Shown here one piece after another: positions 33,477-36,788 of a stretch of DNA of 36,788 nucleotides. Under the pieces are notes generated by a model. It saw only the letters and a program-made list of their open reading frames with translations. It had not been told where the DNA came from and ran no database searches. Source of the stretch: Streptomyces rhizoryzae (GTDB lineage: Bacteria > Actinomycetota > Actinomycetes > Streptomycetales > Streptomycetaceae); NCBI RefSeq assembly GCF_023155275.1, contig NZ_JALMUV010000060.1, positions 1 through 36,788 on the forward strand. The letters are read 5' to 3'. Both the position numbers and the translations under genes were made by a program. Positions within the stretch are counted from its first letter, which is position 1; the number at the start of each line of letters is the position of its first letter.

Positions 33477-33674
33477 CTAACTGTCGAGGCGGAACTGGTC
33501 CATGACGCGGGCAACCAGGTGGTTCACGATGTCGTCTATCGATTCGGGCTTGTTATAGAAGGCCGGCATGGGCGGCAGAATCGTCACTCCCATCCGGGAG
33601 AGGGCTAACATGTTTTCCAGGTGAATACCCAGAATCGCCCCCGTGGCGCCCGTCATCCCTACGACCAACCGTAT
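33477..33674 (-). pseudogene. ubiX-type flavin prenyltransferase remnant with internal deletion
   Basis: The frame begins IRLVVGMTGATGAI, the start of UbiX/BsdB/VdcB proteins, and jumps at once to LGIHLENMLALSRMGVTILP, then PMPAFYNKPESIDDIVNHL and ARVMDQF, the family C-terminus. About 125-130 central residues, including most of the FMN and prenyl sites, are gone without breaking the frame. The expected start codon is ATA, seven bases after a GAGAGG ribosome site, where ATG would be expected. So both initiation and catalysis look lost. It was probably once part of a phenolic-acid decarboxylase (ubiD-type) operon of which nothing else is visible here. Confidence 0.75.
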
Positions 33675-33764
33675 GTCGTCACCTCTCGCTTGAACTTGCC
33701 TGAATGCCCTGTATCGCGCCGATGCGAAGCCGAGGTATTCCCGTAGACAGAAAGGAGCTTCTCG

Positions 33765-34310
33765 ATGAACGCCGCACCGAGCTCGGGCGTGTCTCGATGC
33801 CGCCCGCCCGCACCCGGCTCCGACATGAAGCTGCTCGGCATCTATCTCAACGACCACCTCGCCGGCGCCACCGCGGGCACCCAGCGGGCCGACCACTTGG
33901 TGCGAGCCGCTCGTGGCTCCCCGCTCGGAAGGGCGCTTGGTCCGGTCGCCGCCGAGATCGCCGAGGACCGGTCGGCGCTGCTGGGCATCATGCGGGACCT
34001 GGGGGTACCCGTACGCCGCTACAAGGTATGCGCAGGTTGGGCGAGCGAGAAGCTGGGGCGGCTGAAGGGCAACGGCCGCCTGGTGCGGCGTTCTCCGCTC
34101 AGCACCGTGCTCGAACTGGAGGCGCTGCGCATGGCGACGGAGGGCAAGGCGGCCGGATGGCAGACCCTGCGCCGGCTCAGTGCGACGGACGAGCGCTTGG
34201 ATTCCGCCCTGCTCGACAGACTGCTGGAGCGGGCCCGGCAGCAGCAGAAGACCGTGGAGGAATGGCGCACCCGCCAGGCCGAGACGGCACTGCGTACGCC
34301 AGCTGGATGA
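33765..34310 (+). CDS. Conserved actinobacterial helical protein of unknown function
   Basis: This 181-residue soluble, largely alpha-helical protein contains MKLLGIYLNDHLAGATAGTQ, AAEIAEDRSALLGIMRDLGV and RRYKVCAGWASEKLGRLKGN, then GRLVRRSPLSTVLELEALRM. I have the impression that similar proteins are common in Streptomyces, but I know no function. Regularly spaced acidic and basic residues suggest a four-helix bundle. ATG 33765 has AAGGAG upstream; the conserved part begins at the internal Met near residue 21, so the first 20 residues may be an extension. It stands alone and converges on the cupredoxin gene. Confidence 0.75.
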   Translation: MNAAPSSGVSRCRPPAPGSDMKLLGIYLNDHLAGATAGTQRADHLVRAARGSPLGRALGPVAAEIAEDRSALLGIMRDLGVPVRRYKVCAGWASEKLGRLKGNGRLVRRSPLSTVLELEALRMATEGKAAGWQTLRRLSATDERLDSALLDRLLERARQQQKTVEEWRTRQAETALRTPAG

Positions 34311-34355
34311 ACCCGGCAGTCAGGACATGGATCGCCGGAGCCGCGATGCCACGGC

Positions 34356-34375
34356 CCGATCGGCATGGCGATCGG
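34356..34375 (+). terminator. Stem-loop after the helical protein gene
   Basis: CCGATCG and CGATCGG pair perfectly (7 bp) around a 6-nt loop, 45 nt after the stop at 34310. Nothing else is recognisable in the 352-nt gap 34311-34662 between the convergent genes. Confidence 0.45.
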
Positions 34376-34662
34376 CTGACCAGGCATGGGGTGACGCCCT
34401 ACGAGCGGGCGCCACAGATTCGGCAGCGCCGGGTGGCTACGCGTCGGCGTGTTGCCCTGTGTGGCTCGCAAGGGCTCGGACTCCGATATGCGAGACCAAA
34501 TGCAGGCATCGGGGTCGGCCACCCATCCGAACTTCGGAGCAGAGATCTCACTGTCGGAGAACCGCCAAGGAAGAAAAGGGGGGTTCGCCGCTCCGCGCAG
34601 GTCACGAGCAAGACGGATCCTCGGCGGCACGGTCGTCCTCGCTGGCGGCTCCGAGTGCCCGG

Positions 34663-35277
34663 TCAGGACGTGACGTCCAGTTCGGTGTGCATACCGGCCG
34701 CGTAGTGACCGGGGAAGTTGCACACCAGCTCGTACGGGCCCGGGGGCAGCCTCACCGTGGTCCAGCCGATGGCACCGGGAGCGATGCCCTGTCCGCTACC
34801 GGCCCCGCAGGTACGCGAGGCTTCGCCCAGGCTGCCTGCCTCGCTGACGGTCCCCCCGGCGCCGACCACTCGGTTACCCGCCGCCTTCCCGGGAGGCAAC
34901 GGCAGCACGACGACCTCGTGAGGAAGGGTGCCGTCGTTGACGACCCGCAGCGAGACCACGCCGGCGGGGACGGTGTTCGGCGCCACCCTCAGCCACATCA
35001 TGCCCATGCCGTGCCGAAGACTGCCGCCGGGCGCCGTGGTACGTGCACCCGCGCCGCGCATCATGCCGGATCCCATGTCGCCCACTGTCACGTTCACCAC
35101 ATGGCCGGCCGGCGCCGGGGCACTGCACTGTGCGCCCGGTGGGCGTCCGGTCACGGGCGCAGGGCTTTGGAAGGGCCCCGTGACGGCGAGCACGACCGTC
35201 GTGGCGACACCGAGCACGAGCGCGGCGACCGCCCCGGCCACGACAGGCCACAGCCTGCGCGGGCCACCGGTGGTCAT
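34663..35277 (-). CDS. Membrane-anchored cupredoxin-like copper protein
   Basis: This 204-residue protein has an N-terminal membrane anchor or signal (LWPVVAGAVAALVLGVATTV) followed by a cupredoxin domain. Type 1 copper ligands are visible: His in GTLPHEVVVLPL and the C-terminal loop Cys-x4-His-x4-Met in CNFPGHYAAGMH. A Met/His-rich stretch (GDMGSGMMRG, HGMGMMWL) could bind extra copper. The likely location is the outer face of the membrane, with an electron-transfer or copper-handling role. Its ATG overlaps the stop of the upstream SHOCT gene (ATGA), so the two form a two-gene operon. Confidence 0.88.
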   Translation of the reverse strand: MTTGGPRRLWPVVAGAVAALVLGVATTVVLAVTGPFQSPAPVTGRPPGAQCSAPAPAGHVVNVTVGDMGSGMMRGAGARTTAPGGSLRHGMGMMWLRVAPNTVPAGVVSLRVVNDGTLPHEVVVLPLPPGKAAGNRVVGAGGTVSEAGSLGEASRTCGAGSGQGIAPGAIGWTTVRLPPGPYELVCNFPGHYAAGMHTELDVTS

Positions 35278-35561
35278 CGGTGCTCCCGCAGGAGCCTGAG
35301 CCGGCGCCGGTACTCCTCCTCGTCGATCTCCCCGCGAGCGAACCGCTCGGCCAGCAGGTCCTCCGCACGTCTGCCGCCCCATCCCGGCTCACCGCCGGGC
35401 GGAGGGGGGCCAGTCCGTCGGGCGCGGTGACCGCTGCTGAAGAAGCGGAAGAGCATCGCGATGACGGCAATGATCAACCCCCAGAACAACACCATGATCA
35501 CGCCCATGGCGAGCCACCCGTCCCAGCTCCAGCCCCCGTCGTACCACATCACGCCGATCAC
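35274..35561 (-). CDS. SHOCT-domain membrane protein
   Basis: This 95-residue protein starts MIGVMWYDGGWSWDGWLAMG and has one transmembrane helix (VIMVLFWGLIIAVIAMLFRF). After a Pro/Gly linker it ends in the short SHOCT motif AEDLLAERFARGEIDEEEYR, then RRLRLL. SHOCT motifs occur at the ends of many small membrane proteins and are thought to mediate oligomerisation. The gene overlaps the cupredoxin gene by 4 nt, and such pairs suggest a copper or envelope function (inference). Confidence 0.9.
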   Translation of the reverse strand: MIGVMWYDGGWSWDGWLAMGVIMVLFWGLIIAVIAMLFRFFSSGHRARRTGPPPPGGEPGWGGRRAEDLLAERFARGEIDEEEYRRRLRLLREHR

Positions 35562-36054
35562 CTCTCCGGGCCGGCAATGCAGCCTTCAGCTCCAGGATGC
35601 TCCCGCTGGGCGGCCCACAGGGCGCCCAAGTGAGCGGAGCGCCGGTACGGGGCTGTCTCTGCGCGGCGCAGTGTTCGAGGGGCGCATTCCAGTTATGGCC
35701 CTCCTGGCCATCATCGAGGTGAGGGTTGGCAATACCGGCGCGCTTCCTTGCCGGTCGCCCGCGCATCCGTACCTTTCGATCCAGAGATCGCGCAAAGTGG
35801 CGAACCGATAGCAATGAGCTATGGGGCTGCGGGCAAGAGAGATGCGCGTGCCTCGCACGTCGTTTGTCGACTTCGCGGTTGCGCGGCGGCGAACGGCACC
35901 TCAGGCGCCCAGGCTCATGGCGCATGGGCGCGAGGGGCCTCTCGAAGGCATTCGTTTCGGTTCCCGTCACACGATGCCTGGCACGGTGCCTGGCTTCGCT
36001 TCCCCTCACCCTGCCCCGGGCGCCACGTCGTTTCCGAGTTTCAGGAGCTGAGCC
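35562..36054. other. 493-nt divergent intergenic region
   Basis: This lies between the SHOCT operon (minus) and the DUF2231-like gene (plus). No gene is supported. TGCCTGGC occurs at 35975 and 35987 (12-nt period). Promoters for both sides must lie here but I see no convincing -35/-10 pair. Confidence 0.5.
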
Positions 36055-36579
36055 GTGCAGACCTCGTTGTGGGACGGGATCCCCACGCATGTGTTGTTCG
36101 CCCACTTCGTCGTGGTGCTGGTCCCGCTGGCCGCGCTTGCGGCAGTGGCCTGTGCCGTCTGGCCCCCGGTGCTGCGCCGCTTCGGTCTGGTGCTGCCTCT
36201 CCTCGCGCTGGTGTGCGTGGTCCTGGTGCCGTTCACCACCGGTGCGGGGTCGTGGCTGGAGGAGCACGTGCCGGAGAACGGCTTGGTGGAGCGGCACGAG
36301 GAGGCGGGTGAGGGGGTGCTGCCGTGGACGGTGGCTCTTCTGGTGGTGAGCGTGCTGCTGTGGTGGGTCTACCGCAGGGCGATGGCCCGCGCGGCCGTGG
36401 GCGGTGGGGCCGAGGACCGGGAGCCCGCCGGCCCGCACGTTCTGGTGCGGCTGTTGGCGGTGCTGCTGACGCTGATCATCGCCGCAGGTGCCGGCTACGC
36501 CACCTACGATGCCGGGCACTCGGGCGCGAAAGCGGCGTGGCACCGGCCGGAGCAGCGGCGCTGGGGCCGGCAGGGCTGA
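36055..36579 (+). CDS. DUF2231-like integral membrane protein
   Basis: This 174-residue protein has four hydrophobic helices: HVLFAHFVVVLVPLAALAAV, FGLVLPLLALVCVVLVPFTT, VLPWTVALLVVSVLLWWVYR and VLVRLLAVLLTLIIAAGAGY. Between helices 2 and 3 comes the conserved EEHVPENGLVERHEEAGE. The N-terminal WDGIPTHVLFAHFVV, the Leu/Val-rich bundle and the His/Glu segment match the DUF2231 family, some of whose members may bind heme or redox cofactors. GTG 36055 has AGGAG seven bases before it. It converges on the ferritin-like gene with a hairpin between. Confidence 0.85.
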   Translation: MQTSLWDGIPTHVLFAHFVVVLVPLAALAAVACAVWPPVLRRFGLVLPLLALVCVVLVPFTTGAGSWLEEHVPENGLVERHEEAGEGVLPWTVALLVVSVLLWWVYRRAMARAAVGGGAEDREPAGPHVLVRLLAVLLTLIIAAGAGYATYDAGHSGAKAAWHRPEQRRWGRQG

Positions 36580-36589
36580 CCGGTGGCTG

Positions 36590-36616
36590 GGGCGGGCCCT
36601 GGTCGCGGGCCCGCCC
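36590..36616. terminator. Perfect stem-loop between convergent genes
   Basis: GGGCGGGCCC pairs with GGGCCCGCCC (10 bp) around TGGTCGC, and pairing continues outward with G-U steps for about eight more positions (36582-36624). It probably terminates both the DUF2231-like and ferritin-like genes. Confidence 0.75.
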
Positions 36617-36639
36617 TGGCCGTCACCGGGTGGTGCGGG

Positions 36640-36788
36640 TCAGTGGAGTTGGTTGCGGGCGTTCTGGAAGGCGCGGGCGTGGCCGGCCTCGTCGGTGGCG
36701 TTGTGGGTGAACTGGGTGGCGGCGTTGGTGTCGCCGGCCGTCTTCGCCTGGCGGGCGTAGGTGGGGTACATGGTGCGGGACTCGTACT
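36640..36788 (-). CDS. Ferritin-like / rubrerythrin-type protein, C-terminal fragment
   Basis: The minus frame is open from the window edge and ends at 36640. The 49 visible residues include YESRTMYPTYARQAKTAGDT, AATQFTHNATDEAGHARAFQ and NARNQLH. The E-x-x-H motif in DEAGHARAF and the helical pattern match the last helix of ferritin-like/rubrerythrin di-iron proteins. The N-terminus lies beyond the window. It is too short for the function to be settled. Confidence 0.7.
   Translation of the reverse strand, partial: YESRTMYPTYARQAKTAGDTNAATQFTHNATDEAGHARAFQNARNQLH

Noticed and set aside
33765..34310. Possible link of the helical protein to the cluster
   Set aside because: It lies beyond the two gene fossils, has no SARP-type box, and looks like an ordinary chromosomal gene.
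35975..35994. TGCCTGGC direct repeat before the DUF2231-like gene
   Set aside because: Only 8 nt, GC-rich, and with no matching site elsewhere; chance is a sufficient explanation.
1..36788. CRISPR array, tRNA/rRNA genes, prophage or intact insertion sequence
   Set aside because: No regularly spaced repeat-spacer array, cloverleaf, rRNA stretch, phage structural gene or intact transposase with ends was seen on either strand.

Overview
The window is high-GC actinobacterial DNA, most likely from Streptomyces. Codons strongly favour G/C in the third position, Shine-Dalgarno sites are GGAGG-like, and the regulators (a LuxR-type LAL ATPase and two SARPs) are typical of that genus. No rRNA or tRNA gene, CRISPR array or complete mobile element was seen.

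Left flank (1-5453): the 3' end of a secreted YVTN beta-propeller/Ig-like repeat protein, a large LAL regulator on the minus strand, and a decayed GlxA/AraC-type regulator.

Core (about 5500-32975): what looks like one biosynthetic gene cluster. An AfsR-like SARP (6027-8942) is followed by a small intergenic zone holding two short ORFs with good ribosome sites and a triple 12-nt repeat. Next comes a plus-strand run: SAM methyltransferase, queE, queD, folE, an aspartyl/asparaginyl-hydroxylase-like oxygenase, a divergent queC, and an isopenicillin-N-synthase-like oxygenase. FolE, QueD, QueE and QueC together make 7-carboxy-7-deazaguanine (CDG) and preQ0 from GTP. A second SARP, an ATP-grasp amino acid ligase and a third Fe(II)/2-oxoglutarate oxygenase follow. 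On the minus strand lie a FemAB/GNAT-fold protein and a PhyH-type oxygenase. Divergent from these are a second, glutathionylspermidine-synthase-like ATP-grasp enzyme and an MFS exporter. The block closes with a five-gene minus-strand operon, sbnA-sbnB-mbtH-thioesterase-NRPS. SbnA/SbnB make L-2,3-diaminopropionate (Dap). The NRPS is A-T-C-A-T; its first adenylation domain carries a glycine-like pocket.

Right flank (33000-36788): remnants of an IS1380-type transposase and of a ubiX flavin prenyltransferase, then ordinary genes: a conserved helical protein, a type-1-copper cupredoxin, a SHOCT membrane protein, a DUF2231-like membrane protein and the end of a ferritin-like gene.

Reading the genes together (inference): the cluster supplies a 7-deazaguanine and Dap, builds a short Gly-containing peptide, hydroxylates it at up to four steps, joins parts with ATP-grasp ligases, methylates and exports. 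No ribosyl- or glycosyl-transfer gene was seen, so the product may carry the free base rather than a nucleoside. I do not recognise a known compound with this gene set. Paired TTGAGTC/TTGAGCC heptamers with an exact 11-nt period precede both the ATP-grasp/MFS unit and the Dap-NRPS operon, suggesting that one SARP co-regulates both.
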